Part shown: piece by piece, positions 37,026 to 49,935 of the stretch
How positions within the stretch are numbered: position 1 is the stretch's first letter
Layout: every line of letters starts with the position of its first letter
DNA from: Andrena cerasifolii
Taxonomy: Eukaryota > Arthropoda > Insecta > Hymenoptera > Andrenidae
NCBI RefSeq assembly: GCF_050908995.1
Contig: NC_135130.1
Location: 7,495,001-7,559,000, forward strand
Direction: 5' to 3'
Length of the DNA: 64,000 nucleotides
Translations under genes and position numbers: made by a program
The notes under the pieces: model-generated
Told to the model about the DNA's origin: nothing
Database searches by the model: none
The model's input: the letters and a program-made list of their open reading frames with translations, nothing else

Positions 37026-37985
37026 TGTTTCATAAAAGTCTTACGGTTTTAAATCTACATTTCCTGATATTGGATTAATTCATCTAGCATGAGATCTGTA
37101 AATTATTTCGAGCAGTGCATTTGCAATATTTAATAACATTTTCTGATTCCATACGCCCACTTCTTTCACATTTTTCCTAACTATTTACCTTCCACTATTT
37201 ACTTAAACTATCCTCAAAATAGAAGCAATAAGCTTTTCACCTCAAACACTCTCTTCTGCATATTTTGTATCTTTTTGTTAAACAATTTCCGCCCAACTGT
37301 GTAACGAAGTATCTCCCTCGTGTATTTGGACATCACGCATCGAATTCTCTGGCCCCCGTCACAGAATCCAACGTGAAACTACAAAGCAACTCGCAGTGGT
37401 CAATTTTAAGGGATAATAATCAATCATTGTTCAGACACATTGCGGAAAGTACACTCGGTATCGCTTCGTGTCCGATCATTCAGCTCCACTTTCCACGTTC
37501 GCCCCGCGAACGGTTCAATTCCAATTTCCCTGTGAAAACGAAACGGGATACCAGCACCGCCGGAAACACAATCTGTCGAGGGGAAGAGCGCCGAATCGAG
37601 AGCCGAATAACGTGAAAGCATTCTGTACATCCCAAAGACGTGCCAGACGACAACCGATTTGCCGATCTGCAAAATTGATTCGACTGGCGGCCGGAACGGC
37701 CGGCAGCCTGCGGGGGATGCGATTGTAGGGATCAGTCGACGATCGAAAAATCGAAAACGCCAGGGGTGACTTTGAAGGCGAGGAGGAGATAATGTCGCAC
37801 GGCGATCGCGAGTGTCCTTCGATTAGATCGAATCTCCGTCGAAATATTTCCGTGCACGGGGCGATAAACGCTGGAGGGATGGAACGATACCCTCGGGACC
37901 AGAGAATCGTGCTTGCGACTTCACTTTTCGACGGTGTTCACCCGATCCGCCTCATCGATCGTCGCGAAGACGGAACCAAAAGTGT
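37026..37985. other. no gene recognised
   Basis: This is unique sequence, GC-moderate around 37440-37980. Frames in both strands overlap and lack domain features. Confidence 0.5.
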
Positions 37986-38085
37986 TTTTTTTTAAAAGCC
38001 TCCTCCACAGTTTCGTTCTCGACGGAGTTTAGAAAAGTCTAAACTCCGTCGAGAACGAAACTGTGGAGGAGACTTTTTAAAAAAG
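37986..38085. repeat. near-perfect 48-bp-arm hairpin
   Basis: Left arm 37986-38033 and right arm 38038-38085 are almost exact inverses around a 4-base loop (AAAG), including CCACAGTTTCGTTCTCGACG and its complement. The transcript would form a long stem. The near-identity and tiny loop fit a fold-back insertion or palindromic duplication better than a typical animal microRNA precursor, whose loop and mismatches are larger. Confidence 0.85.
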
Positions 38086-38102
38086 TTTCTTTCGACCCTT
38101 CA

Positions 38103-38277
38103 GGGGTCTCCCTAGCTTGACGCTCTGAAAATAAGGCAAATTTGGGGGAATTTTTTAATAATAATTTTTTAAATAATAATCGTGCAAAGTTTGGATTTGG
38201 AATTATAATACTCGGTACGTTTTATTTAAAAAACTCCCCCTTTGGCCTATTTTCAGAGCATCTAATTTTGGAGATCC
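38103..38277. mobile_element. 175-bp TTAA-type palindromic MITE
   Basis: The outer edges are GGGGTCTCCC (left) and the inverse of GGATCTCC (right), with TTCA (38099-38102) and TTAA (38278-38281) outside. The arms contain GCTCTGAAAATAAGGCAAAT and a close inverse near 38241-38260. It is the shortest member of the TTAA/GGG-bordered group and lies 17 bp from the hairpin at 37986. Confidence 0.6.
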
Positions 38278-38281
38278 TTAA

Positions 38282-39090
38282 TATGTCAACTATTTTTGTG
38301 TTAGCTTTAGTATATTCGATAGGTAAATAAGAAAGCTCCACGTTCTTATATAAAATTCTAGAGGTTCTTTAGAGATATCTATTTAACAGCCGCCCCTGTT
38401 TCCTCTTTTCGATAGCGTTGCACTGGTTAATAAATTTTAGAAGGCGCGGGTTTATAAACTGCAAAGTCTTCAGAGGGATTAGCCGGCAATCTTCTGCGTG
38501 GCGAATGAGTGGACGTTTGACGAAAATAAAATTTCATCCGTTCATCCCTGCTAAGAATGCTGACGCACGTGGCTAGTGAAGCCAGCGAGCAAAGTCGTGG
38601 AACACGCTGAAACGTGCAGCCACAGAGAGACGGGGATTATAAATAGGTAATCGTCAGTTAAAAGGAGCGAAAGACCCGCCAAGGGAGAGCTAATGAGTAT
38701 TCCGTGACTTTCAGCCATCAACGCATAAATTGTTGTAAGCTGCACGTTACACGAGCTTTCAGGAAACTTCTCGAGATATCGTGCAAACAACGCGTCGATA
38801 CTCTTCTACGCTGCCGGGCTCTTCCGCCTAGCAGAGCGAACAGGCAGGCACCCTGCACCTCCTTTCTTCTCCCGTTTAAACAGTTTCTATCGAAAATCCC
38901 TTGAAATCCAATGTAAATCCACACAAAGGCACTACTTCCTCTTAATTAGTCGAAACAAGTCTAACACCACTGACAACTAACGTAGCTCTTGAATCATCAA
39001 ACATTCTAGTCACGGAATCAAAGATGGGCAAAACTTTTAATTAAATGAAAATTCGAATAAAGAATTAAAGTTTAAAAAATCATTCGTCAT
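38282..39090. other. no gene recognised
   Basis: This is unique AT-rich sequence leading into the TTGAGG array. Nothing was recognised. Confidence 0.5.
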
Positions 39091-39108
39091 GTGTCAAATA
39101 AAGTTCAA

Positions 39109-39580
39109 GTCGAAGTTGAAGTTGAAGTTGAGGTTGAGATTGAGGTGAGGTTGAGGTTGAGGTTGAGGTTGAAGTCAAAGTTGAGGTTGAGGTTGAGGTT
39201 GAGGTTGAAGTTGAGGTTGAGGTTGAGGTTGAGGTTGAGGTTGAGGTTGAGGTTGAGGTTGAGGTTGAGGTTGAGGTTGAGGTTGAAGTTGAAGTTTAAG
39301 GTGGGAGTTGAAGTCGAAGTTGAAGATGAAGTTGAGGTTGAGGTTGAGGTTGAGGTTGAGGTTGAGGTTGAAGTCGAAGTTGAGGTTGAGGTTGAGGTTG
39401 AGGTTGAGGTTGAGGTTGAGGTTGAGGTTGAGGTTGAGGTTGAAGTTGAGGTTGAGGTTGAGGTTGAGGTTGAAGTCGAAGTTGAGGTTGAGGTTGAGGT
39501 TGAGGTTGAGGTTGAGGTTGAGGTTGAGGTTGAGGTTGAGGTTGAGGTTGAAGTTTAAGGTGGGAGTTGAAGTTGAATTT
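39109..39580. repeat. (TTGAGG)n hexanucleotide array
   Basis: About 470 bp consist mostly of GAGGTT units with scattered AAGTTG and AAGTCG variants. Each of the two long frames crossing it is a pure repeat translation (alternating Arg-Leu or Glu-Val) and is not a gene. The unit differs from the canonical insect telomeric TTAGG repeat by an extra G, and the array is interstitial. The motif AAGTTTAAGGTGGGAGTTGAAG recurs near 39293 and 39550, a sign of higher-order duplication. Confidence 0.95.
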
Positions 39581-39589
39581 GAAACTTAA

Positions 39590-40658
39590 CTTTATTCGTC
39601 GAATAAAAAAATTAACTCAATTCGTCAAATAATCTAAAGTCAAAGTAACTTTTATTTGAGCCGATATTTAAACAATATTTTATTTACTTAATCCCCAACT
39701 CTGCCCCGAACCAACAACAGCCGAAAACTGTGATTAATCCTTTCGCTTACACGTTATAATAATTTCCACACACATATTAAATTTCCCTACAGCGTTTAAC
39801 ACAAAATATTCGCACAAATATAAAGGACCGTCGATTACACGATGTTCGCTCGCCGAACAATATCCCCGTTTTTAAATCGTTGACAACGATGGTCACTTAA
39901 ATCCTAACAATATCCCTGCATCGATCGCTACAGCGCGAAATTCCGGGTGTATTTCAAATTGCGAGTGAAAACGGTTTTGGAATACAACGAATTCGACAGG
40001 AGCGTATACGCGCTTGTTTAATAGGAAGCAACGAGCTGCACGATCCAGCGCACAAGAATGCGCCAGTCTCCAGCAAGATCAGTGGAGGGTGTCTAAAGCA
40101 GGGGCGCTATGATATTTATGGGGTGTTTTGTGCGTCGTGACACGTTGACTCGATATTAATCGACGCATATTCATCGATGCCCCTCGGTCACCGCGTTAAT
40201 ATAACGCCGTGACTGCGGAGTGTCGATGGGCGAGCTGATTTCTCGCTCTGTGTGCTTCTTTCTCCGCCCTACACCTCCTCGCGAAACGAGCGTGAGTCAT
40301 TTCCCTCGGCACGAGCGAAATTGCTTGATAACGGTGAAGCAAGCTTTAATTGTGCCAGCTACACAGCGAGGGGTGGTTGATTTTCGAACGGCAGAGGCAG
40401 CGATAAAAAGTGGCGAGTGAAGGGTGTGCAGCCGGCGAGATTTGGATTCGAGGGGCTGGTAAGCTCGGGGAGATTCGGGTGATTGATTGGATTAAGCTGT
40501 ATGAGCGTGGATTCATTTCAGTTCTCGCGGTTGAATGTGATCCGATTTTTTTGGTATTCCGCGGTCGCCGGGCACTGGCTTTTTCAAGAGCTTCGGGCTT
40601 CAGTTGGGGTGGAATCCACCACTGGCCACGATAGATGATAATCAATTGTGTTGAAATA
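39590..40658. other. no gene recognised
   Basis: This is unique sequence, CpG-richer from 40000 onward. Frames at 40220-40420 and 40410-40634 have no family features. Confidence 0.5.
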
Positions 40659-41703
40659 ACACTGTCCAGCAGCCATTTTGGTCTGTAACATTCAAACAGC
40701 CGTTTCTTATAGATTTTTGTGCGCTGAAAACGAATCCGCAAACCGTTTGCCGCCATCACCTTCAGTTTTCGAGGAATTCGATTTTGAGAAAAAAATACAA
40801 ATTTCAACTTTGAACATGTTTTGTGTTGAATAATAGTTATTCGGTTGCTTAATCCGTTAAATTATTCTATGATCCCTCGCGGACACAACGATATAAGTTG
40901 CTATTGAACTATAAACATTTAAATGTATTTAAACAACGATTAAAGGGAAAGGGACACCCGAAATGCACCCAATTTTTAAGATATTTTTGTGTATATTTCA
41001 AAAACTAAGGATCTAAGAGAAAATCTGACTACTCCACGCGATGCAGCAGACATTTTTCCTTCGGAAAGCATCAACAGGAGTGTTAAAACACCTTTTGTTT
41101 ACAATACAGAATCGAAAGAGTTTGGAAAAATGTGCGGCGCCGACAGTGGTAGCCAATGGCGCGTGGGCCGCTCAGCGTCACAGAATCGCGTAACGCGCGT
41201 GACTATCACTGTCGGCGCCGCACGTTTTGCCAAACTATTTCGTTTCTGTATCGAAACCAAAAAATGTTTTACCACTTCTGCTGATGGTTTCCGGAGGAAA
41301 AATGTCTGCTGCATCGCATGGAGCAGTTAGATTTTCTCCTAGACCCCTCGTTTTTGAATTATACAGAAATATATCTGCGAAAATTGGTGCATTTCGAGTG
41401 TCCTTTTCCATTCAATCGTTTTTTAAACATATTTAAATGTTTATAATTCAATAATAACCTATATCGTTGTGTTCGCGAGGGTTCATAGAATAATTTGCCG
41501 GAAGAAGCAACCGAATAACTATTACCGTTTGAACACAAAAGATGTTCAAAGTTAAAAATTTTCATTTTTTTTTCAAAATCGAATTTCTCGAAAACTAAGG
41601 GTGATGGCGGCAAATGGTTTGCAGATTCGTTTTAAAAAATCTATAAGAAACGGCTATTGAACGTTACAGAACAGAAAAAAAGTTCAATTTTGTTGGACAG
41701 TGT
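40659..41703. mobile_element. 1.05-kb palindromic fold-back element
   Basis: The element starts ACACTGTCCAGCAGCC and ends with the inverse of ACACTGTCCAACAAAA. Inverted homology continues through the whole length (e.g. GGATTAAGC/ATAGTTATTCGGTTGC against AACCGAATAACTATT, and GGACACCCGAAATGCACC against its inverse near 41389). The centre is a GC-rich hairpin with TGCGGCGCCGACAGTG (41131) and its inverse near 41209. The palindrome is diverged in places. No protein is recognisable and no clear target duplication was found. Confidence 0.85.
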
Positions 41704-43769
41704 AATTAAACCCGTTACTTAGTGGCAGTTTTTCAATTCACAGCTGTGTTAGGAGAGAGGCGAGGGGATGGACGATCAATTCACCTTACATTCACTTGTT
41801 CTTGAGTCAGCCGGGTTAAAAGACGCTCGTACTGGCCCACAGGAAAAATTAGTATCGCGGGCTGAAGCACTTGTCGACCTACTTGCCATGTTTTCGTAAT
41901 TGGAGTGTTTTGGCGACGGCGTTCGCCAAGGGGGGAAAAATGCTCGCAGCTCGGGGAGTATTAGAGAATGTTCCAGGGGGGATTCGTGTTCGTGATTTCC
42001 TCGGGAATTCAGTTACGTTACGTCGAGTCTCTTTTGAAGAGAAACTCATCTGCCTTTTAATTCAGCCTAAGGTACCATGCCTTTCTTGCCCAATTCGAAT
42101 GCCCGCCTCTCCTTTTATGAATAATCGTTCCTTCCCTCCTACAACCGATTACGAAACAACGAATTATAGAATACTGTGTGGCATCTCAAACGAGAAATTC
42201 AAGGCGACGCGCGATTAAAGTGTTACGAATAAGTTCGTCTAGTGAACCTGCTGTTTCACGGTGCATGGATTTTTAAATAACTTCCGGCATGAAAGTTTAT
42301 GTTCGCGGAACGTAAGGTCACGGTTGAAAAATTCATTTGCATCGATTCAGTTGCCACGTTTTAAGCGTCTTTAGTTGGCGCTCGATTGTTAATGTTTTCG
42401 TGAGTTCGCGTAATTGGGACGACAACCTGCTTAAAATTAACCCTCTCGATTTCTATATACCGCGAGCGGGATGAATAAATAATGAGAGGGTGTACTTTAA
42501 TTCAGTCGCCTATGTAGTATTAGGTTATCCCATTATTCCATAGTGCGTCATAAGATCCTCGTAATTTATACGATGCAACGTTGATATCAATTTACTGCGC
42601 CATAAACTATCCTATTATACCGAAATATGACCCTTTGGTTACAGCAAACCTTCAAAATTTAACGTCACCGGTGACTGTATTAGCGTCTCGCGTTAATATT
42701 GTTATATTCATACGCCCGTGATTTTCCAGTGTGCTGTATAATTATTTAGTGCAGTAAAATAATTACTGAGATTAGGAATTACTTGCGCGCTGATCAGAAG
42801 CATCACTTAAGTGACAAGGTCAATCATAAGTCAGGCGTCAAACGAATCGCGTAATTGGAGCTGTTTCCAGTGATATAACCGCATGAGTGGTCAGGCATCA
42901 AGACTACGCTATCCGACGCTTCGAAAATGCAATTCGATATCAACAACAGTGGCACCGCGCGGCAGGGCTGCCAGCTGCTATTCCACTTGCCTGTTCTATA
43001 TTTAGTACTTAGCACCGCAAAACCATTCACTAAACTATTCCTCGCACTCTGTCGTTTCCTCTTAAAATAAACCAAGGTCGTCCATACAATTCACTGGCTG
43101 ACGATTTGTGATTCGATAACTTCCTAATCCGACGTAAATCTACGTGCCCCATTTCGTTTAAATACCACTAAGTTCGTGTCCGTATTATTGTTGCGGTCAA
43201 TATTTGTTGAATTTCTATTTCTACTTCTTAGGTAGAAATTTAGTTTTAGCTTTAGTTCTCAGGTTATACTTGCCAATAGACGATTAATAATAACAACAAC
43301 GAGAATTAATTGCAGCTGTTGCTGGAATGCTTCCTCACATGGAAATTCGTCTGGGAATTCCGGTTCGACCGTGCTTTAATTAATTTCGATTACAATTTTG
43401 AAAGAAATTTTAATTAAAACGAGGGCTGAGCAGATTTTTGCGGTTCGCGATGCCCCGACCTTCGTCGCGAGCCGCAGCTCGAGCGTGAAGAAAAAGAAAA
43501 TCAATAAATATCTCGGACGTGCACGCATCGACCACGTGGCCGCCGTGCAGACCTTGTGTTCCTGTAATTTTCGTCGGAATTCCAGGGCGACTGGGTCGGG
43601 CAACGGGCATAAGGGTGCAGAAAGACGGCCACGTAGAACGGAAATCAATAAGGAGATCCTATCTGCCACGTTTCGCTGAGAAATACGAGCGTCGAATTTT
43701 TAACGCGCCTTTATTCGATGCCCACCGGCAGTGTCCTGGCTGGAAAGTGAAACGAAACGGCGGGCAGCG
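41704..43769. other. no gene recognised
   Basis: This is unique sequence with no repeat. The longest frames (41871-42218, 43398-43679, 43376-43669) overlap antisense frames or lack any family feature. Confidence 0.5.
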
Positions 43770-43777
43770 AGGTTAAG

Positions 43778-44459
43778 TAGGGCTGGGACTATTTGTCGAA
43801 TTTTTCGGTATTCGAATATTCGAATACTTCAGTTGCTCAATTATTTGGCGAATATAATTCGAATAGTATTGGAATATCCAAGTATTCGAATACTATTCGA
43901 ATATCCGAGTATTCAAATATTTAAGTATTCGAATAATATTCGAATATCCGAGTATTCAAATATTTAAGTATTCGAATACTATTCGAATATACAAGTATTC
44001 GAATACTATTCGAATATTTAAGTATTCGAATACTATTCGAATATTTAAGTATTCGAATAGTATGGTGTGAATTATAAATCAAGTTCTTTAGGTTCATTTG
44101 TCAGGGTGAAATCTTGTAAGCTAATTTTGACCCACTTCACACCATACTATTCGAATACTTAAATATTCGAATAGTATTGGAATACTTGGATATTCGAATA
44201 GTATTCGAATACTTGGATATTCGAATAGTATTCGAATATTTACATCAGTATTCGAATAGTATTCGAATATTTACATCAGTATTCGAATAGTATTCGAATA
44301 TTTACATCAGTATTCGAATAGTATTCGAATATTTACATCAGTATTCGAATGGTATTCGAATGATAACATTCGATTACTCAAATATTCGAAGTTTATTTGT
44401 AGCATTCGAATACTTGTAAAATATTCGCATATTAAATTATTCGAATAGTCCCAGCCCTA
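43778..44459. mobile_element. hAT-type element built of TATTCGAATA repeats
   Basis: The ends are TAGGGCTGGGACTATT and its exact inverse, the terminal motif of a widespread hAT MITE type. The 8-bp flanks AGGTTAAG (43770-43777) and ATGTTAAG (44460-44467) match at 7 of 8 positions. The interior is almost entirely palindromic ATTCGAATACTATTCGAAT units on both sides of a unique core (about 44060-44150), which is itself bounded by TATGGTGTGAA and TTCACACCATA. No transposase is present. Confidence 0.92.
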
Positions 44460-44467
44460 ATGTTAAG

Positions 44468-45376
44468 TAGCATTAATCAAGGATAACGCGACGGTGAAGC
44501 CGAGCCGTTAGCTAAATTGAGAAAGGTGATCGACGTTAGCTCGGTCCGTGAGAAAAGAAAAGAAATTCGAAACGGAGAAGAGATGCAGCGATTCGAAAGA
44601 GGAGTACATGAATAATAAATATTTAGAATCGCGGGGGCTGAAGAAACGAGCATTAGAAATTCAAATGTAAAATCATCGATTCACCTTTTTCCATTTATGT
44701 TTATGTTTTTCCAATTTCCTCCGCCCTTATTGCAGCAAACATTCCGTAAAACGGAGCCCATCCATGGTTTTCGTTACGCTTTTATAGGACCGATAAAGTA
44801 CCAACGCTGATAACAACGTTCCAAGGGAAATTTGCATAGCTATTCAAATGGTGCCGCTTTCGAAAATGTTTTGGTTCGAAAGTCGTTCCATTGTCGAACA
44901 GCCCCCGCAGCCTGCCTATCGGAATTGAATCGAAACTTTCATCATTGGTTTCCATTAATCGACTCGTTTTGACTGGTAGCGCGTGCCGTTGTATGTTCTG
45001 GGGTATTGATTTTAAAATTCGTTCAATTTCATTCGCGAAATTGCGTCAATCGTTCAGGGCCGGTATCGAGTCGACCGCGATGTTGCTGGAGATTTGTTTT
45101 AGAAGTGTTTTAGCTGATTGCAATAAAGAAAAATGTGTGCGAAATTATGTCTAATAGGGCTGATTAGTGCATCCGACATTTTCTGCTTGTTATTAATTAT
45201 TGCTTTTGGTGTTAAATTATTGTGTGAAGCATGTAAATGGCGATGCTTTATGGTGCATGTAATGTGTAGGGTGACGTGCTCTATGGAATTGCGGGCAATT
45301 GGATTGCAATTGGGTCTGGAATGTTTGGATCTATTTCAGTAGTACGAGCGAGTGTTAGTCGGACACAGGTGTGATG
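44468..45376. other. no gene recognised
   Basis: This is unique sequence. Short frames at 44891-45154 and 45133-45342 overlap and have no family features. Confidence 0.5.
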
Positions 45377-45378
45377 TA

Positions 45379-45908
45379 CACTAGCGGACAAAAAAGTTAC
45401 TACTTTTTCGATTTGTTTTATTTTTGTTATATTTTAGCATACATTTGGGATTGTGGTGTGTTTAATGTTTAATATGCATGTTCTGATGGAGAATTTAAAG
45501 CTGTATAAAACCCAGTTAAAGTTGAATTTATTTAACTGACAAACGAAAGTGTTATATAACATTGAACGGGGTAACACATTTTTGGGGCCGACAAAGAAGT
45601 TACCACGTTTAGTAACGTTTTAGGTTGTCCTAAAAGCAAGAGGTGCCCCCACAAAATATTAGATTTTTTTTTATTAATGTTCAAAAGTGGTAACTTTTTG
45701 TTGGCTTTAAAAGTCTGTTGTCTTGTTTAATGTGATTTAGGGTTTTTGTTTGTTAGTTAAATAAATTCAACTGTAAATGGGTTTTATACAGCTTTTAATT
45801 CCCATTCAGAGTATGTATATTAGGCACATACTGCAGTTTTGAGTCGATATTGGAAAGTAATAGAAGTAGGGTTGTTCGAAAAAGTGGTAACTTTTTTGTC
45901 CGCTACTG
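45379..45908. mobile_element. Tc1/mariner-type MITE, copy B
   Basis: This 530-bp relative of the element at 28645 starts CACTAGCGGACAAAAAAGTT and ends ...TTTTTTGTCCGCTACTG, flanked by TA (45377-45378 and 45909-45910). It keeps the internal GCTGTATAAAACCCAG and its inverse. It is about 60 bp longer than copy A, with an extra segment in the left third. Confidence 0.9.
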
Positions 45909-46057
45909 TAGATGAAGTTCCTGACCTGCAGTTTTTTAGACCCACGTTATTCCACAGCGGCAACTGTATTATAAATATATTTAGGAAAAAGTTGATACAT
46001 ACTCACTCTAATAATTCTTAATAAATACTAATAAACCACTCAACTCTTCATTCTTAA

Positions 46058-46793
46058 GGGGGGAATCCTATTCTTTGAACTAAAAACATAGCAAACTTTG
46101 GGTTTTTTTTAAAAAGAAACCAGCGTTCCGATTCATCTGAAATTTGGACCATGTTTTGATGCATCCTTGAGGAAGCTGCAGTTTTTTTTATATTAATTTC
46201 TAACCATAAATTTAGTAGTTATGCATGAGCGACCATCACGCTGCGCAAAACTCGCCGGCCGTTGGTGTGCATGATGTTTATCTACCAGGTAATCTGAAAT
46301 AGAAAAATGAAACGGCGTTTTATTTTATATATATATATATATATATATATGTAGCTTGAAATTGATGAACCAGCAGAAAGCAAAAAAAATTTATTGAGCT
46401 GTGTGGAGAGTTTTCAAACTGAAAGGTCTAAACCTTTATTACTTGCAATCCAATTTTGCACCAATTTTCTTATGTAACAAAAGAAGTATAGAACTCAGCG
46501 GTATTCTGATTCATCAAATTGAAGCTACATATGTACAAAGTAAACCGCCGTTTCATTTTTCTGTTTCAGTTTACCTGGAAGGTAAATATCAAGCATAGCA
46601 GCGGACAACGAGTTTTGCGGGGTGTGATGCATAACTCCTATATTTATTATTAAAAATGATTTTAAAAAAAACTGCAACTTCTTGAAGGATGCTTAAAAAC
46701 ATGGTCCAAATTTCAGATGAATCGAAGTGCTAGTTTCTTAAAAAAAAATTCTAAATTCTGCTATGTTGTTAGCCCATAAAATAGGGTAATGGC
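46058..46793. mobile_element. TTAA-type palindromic MITE, family 3
   Basis: TTAA (46054-46057) precedes GGGGGGAATCCTATTCTTTG. The inverse on the right is decayed (CCCATAAAATAGGGTAATGG). The arms share ATGGTCCAAATTTCAGATGA (right, 46702) with its inverse near 46136. The middle carries an (AT)n run at 46328-46351 and inner arms containing AATGAAACGGCG. A single arm of the same family lies at 53609-53826. Confidence 0.8.
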
Positions 46794-47422
46794 CCGAAAA
46801 GGAAAGGTACCTTTGGGAATTTATTAAACGCAAACTACATAATGAATCATCCTGAAACTTTCAGGACTTTTTATTGGGTATTTGATTTACATGAATATCT
46901 TTTCTGAAATTTATTCAAAGCAGATTTATAAGCTGTACGCGATCAGTAACTTAGCGCTGCAAAAAGATTTCCGCTGGCATGGTTGACAGTTTTCCGACGA
47001 AACGGTTTTTCTGAAATCAAAAAACCAAAATGTTTTAGAAACTATATCCGAATGGCTGTGGCACGACGGGTTCGATTCTGAAAACCTTGAGAAACGACGA
47101 AATGGCGAACCTCTGAAAAAAATTGTGAAATTTGATTCTTGTAAATGAATCTCTTTCGTTGAAAATAAATAGAAGGAAACGACCAATCAAAAAAGTCTCC
47201 CGGCGTATCATAGCGATCTTTATATAGTTTCTAAAACATATTGGTTTTTTGATTTTACAAGCACCGTTTCGCTAGAAAACTTTCAACCAGATCTTGTTTA
47301 AATGAATTTCAAAAAAGCAATTCGTGTAACTTAAATATCCAATAAAAAGTCCTGAAGTAGTTTGCTTTTAATACATTTCCAAAGATACCTTTAATTTTCG
47401 AGCAATTACACTGTTGTCCCCC
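46786..47422. mobile_element. palindromic MITE, family 4, abutting family 3
   Basis: The right border is ...GTGTTGTCCCCC-like sequence (ACTGTTGTCCCCC) followed by TTAA (47423-47426). The left border reads GGGTAATGGCCCGAAAAGG and overlaps the end of the family 3 element. Arms include AAAGTCCTGAA and AAACTATAT..., with the centre between AACCAAAATGTTTTAGAAAC and its inverse near 47231. It is AT-rich with no coding frame. The two elements abut, so one probably inserted at the edge of the other. Confidence 0.7.
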
Positions 47423-47426
47423 TTAA

Positions 47427-48329
47427 AATCACTTTTGAAACCTTCTTAATCCCACCACAGTTTACCTCTCTCACCCTCAATTACCATACAACAATATTCT
47501 ACTAAAGAAGACACTTTAATTCGATCTTGAGTGCAATGAAGAGTGTCTATTAAAAAATCATTTCGGAAAAGTCACGCTGATTTTCACGGAAACGATCCCT
47601 CGGGTATAGAACGATGTCAGTCATCGATCATGCTTGGAGCACTTCCGATCGTGGAGCGCAATCGAGTATAAATTAATCCTAATTAAAAGGGGGCTCGCTC
47701 TCTGTCTACCTTCGACCCTATATTGACACCACTCTGTTATCTGGTTGTATCTGACACCTCGATTCGGCCACTGCCATTGTTTACGGTCATACAGCCAAAA
47801 CATCGAGCGGACTTGGCGCGATACGCGCGCGCAAACACGTGTGTACACAATGTGGGGGTGGGAGGGGGGTGTTGAGACGAAGATCGATTATGTTAAGATA
47901 GGCCTGCTGGGCTTCCTTTTGCCGTTAATAGTTATTTTACAGCCGATCGTGGGTGTGTTGTCTTACAAGAACGAGGCAAGTCGCTCGAGAAGCTGCTTGT
48001 GAAACAGTAGAGTCGCAGTGTAAACTCCAATAAGCATTACGTGCCGTAGAAGAAGCATTCGTGCCCTTTGCAAAGTGAGAGGGCAAAATGAGTAGCTGCA
48101 ACTGTAAACTTTGGACGCTGGAATATTTAAGATTCGAAGTGGAAGGAAAGAGTACATCGTGAATTCAGTAGTACAGCTCAACGGTTCCGAGGACGCCTTT
48201 GATAAACTGTTAATGCACGAGTTCTAAACTAATTATCCACGTTCCTCCATTTGTAAAAGAAATAGTCTACTTGATAAGAAAAATATCTAAATCGCGAAGG
48301 AACTGGGTATTAAGTAGTACAAGTCAGTG
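47427..48329. other. no gene recognised
   Basis: This is unique sequence of mixed composition. Nothing was recognised. Confidence 0.5.
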
Positions 48330-48333
48330 TTAA

Positions 48334-49063
48334 GGGCTTATTCTACTTTGATTGGCCGAAAACTGGAGGTACTTTTAAAGATTGTTTTCTCAATAAATAC
48401 AACATATAATGGAATAAATCCTTTTGGACTTCATTAAGCTACTCTTATATTTTGCAAAAAAAAATTAAAAAGATTTTTTTAATTTGTTGCAAATGTTTTT
48501 TTATACCGTCAATGTGACACCTACAGAAAAGAGCTATGGTTCGTGGCGCAGGTGATTTCCCGGCTCAGGCTTATTTCAAACAAAAAATTTGAAAAGATTC
48601 TTAATCTGTATGAGTGTGGCTATCGCTCGTAGCTCAATTAACAATTTTTGTCGAAAAATAACCGAGATTTTCCTCGGGAAACATTCGAGAAAACACCCTT
48701 TTGGGGAACTTTTTTTCCAAACCGGCGCCATCTTGTTATTTCTCAACAAAAATTGTTAATCGAGCTGTGGGCGATAGCGACACTCATGCAGATTAAGAAT
48801 CTTTCCCAATTCTTTGTTTCAGGTAAGCCTGAGCCGGGAAATCACCTGCGCCACGAACATACCTCTTTTTTGTAGTTGTCACATTGACCCTGTAAAAAAA
48901 CCTTTGAAACAGATTAAAAAAATCTATATAAATTCTTCTTGTATAATACAAGAGTAGCTTAATAAATTACAAAAAGATTTATTTCATTATATGTAGTATT
49001 TATTCAGAAAAAAAATGTTTAAAATTAGCTTCATTTTTCGGCCGATCAAAGTAGAACGACCCC
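48334..49063. mobile_element. TTAA-type palindromic MITE, family 2 copy 2
   Basis: TTAA at 48330-48333 and a decayed TGAA at 49064-49067 flank arms starting GGGCTTATTCTACTTTG and ending with the inverse of GGGTCGTTCTACTTTGATCG. The landmarks GATTTCCCGGCTCAGGCTTA (48552) and its inverse near 48824 match the copy at 34089. It is ~730 bp, shorter than copy 1. Confidence 0.85.
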
Positions 49064-49067
49064 TGAA

Positions 49068-49931
49068 ACACACAGTGGACTTAGAATATTCTCAGAGCTC
49101 CCAGTAATATACCAAGCAAAGATTTCCTTTCTAACAAAATTTCCACTATCATCTGCGCCTATTCCAGAGGAAAAGACCTATTTGCTGTTTAACACACGAG
49201 CTCGTAGATGAAACACATCTCCTTTCGTCGTTCCCGAAACAAGTTGGAAGCATCTACCCGGCCCAAGCATCCCCGAAGGAAGCCGCGAACGCGAGTTCTT
49301 CGCGGTTCCCTCGACGCGTCGGAAGTTCTCCACGCGGGGCGCGCATCCATAATGAACGGGAAGTTTCGAGTTTCACGGAGGAATTATTTTGCTCGCTGTA
49401 CCTGTTGAGTCAACGGCGGCGCGCGCCACTTCACCGCTGCTTCATTCGTAAACGTTAATGGCAAATTTCTGGGCGAACCGTGCAACAGAACTTCGAACCG
49501 CGCTCTGTTTTAGAACGAATCGCCCGCAGTTGCGTTAACGCGTGGCGTCCCCGGCCGGCATTACGATTCACGAGTCGCGCCTCGACGTCTGGTTTCCCTT
49601 GATGCGCTGGGCAAACTGCATAAATCCAGCCACTGAAGGCCACGCCGGGGCAAACTTGCGCGAAACGTGTTTATTCGGGCCTGGCTTACACGCACTGCGT
49701 AAATTTTATTAGAGCGCGCTGAGTTCGGGTAAATTAATTGAGCGGAGTAATTATACTGTCAACTGCACTGTAGCGTAGGTAGAATAATGGAAACGCATTA
49801 AATTTCATATTTTGCATGGAGCGAACCAAAAAGTTTCAAGTGGGGATGAAGTTGGGAAGCGGAGAATGTACCTTCGATTTTTTAGAGAGCAAAGTGGCTT
49901 TTTTTAGAACAATAAGTATGGACGGGTTTTA
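49068..49931. other. no gene recognised; CpG-rich 49200-49700
   Basis: This is a CpG-richer unique segment between two fold-back elements. No coding evidence was found. Confidence 0.5.
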
Positions 49932-49935
49932 TTAA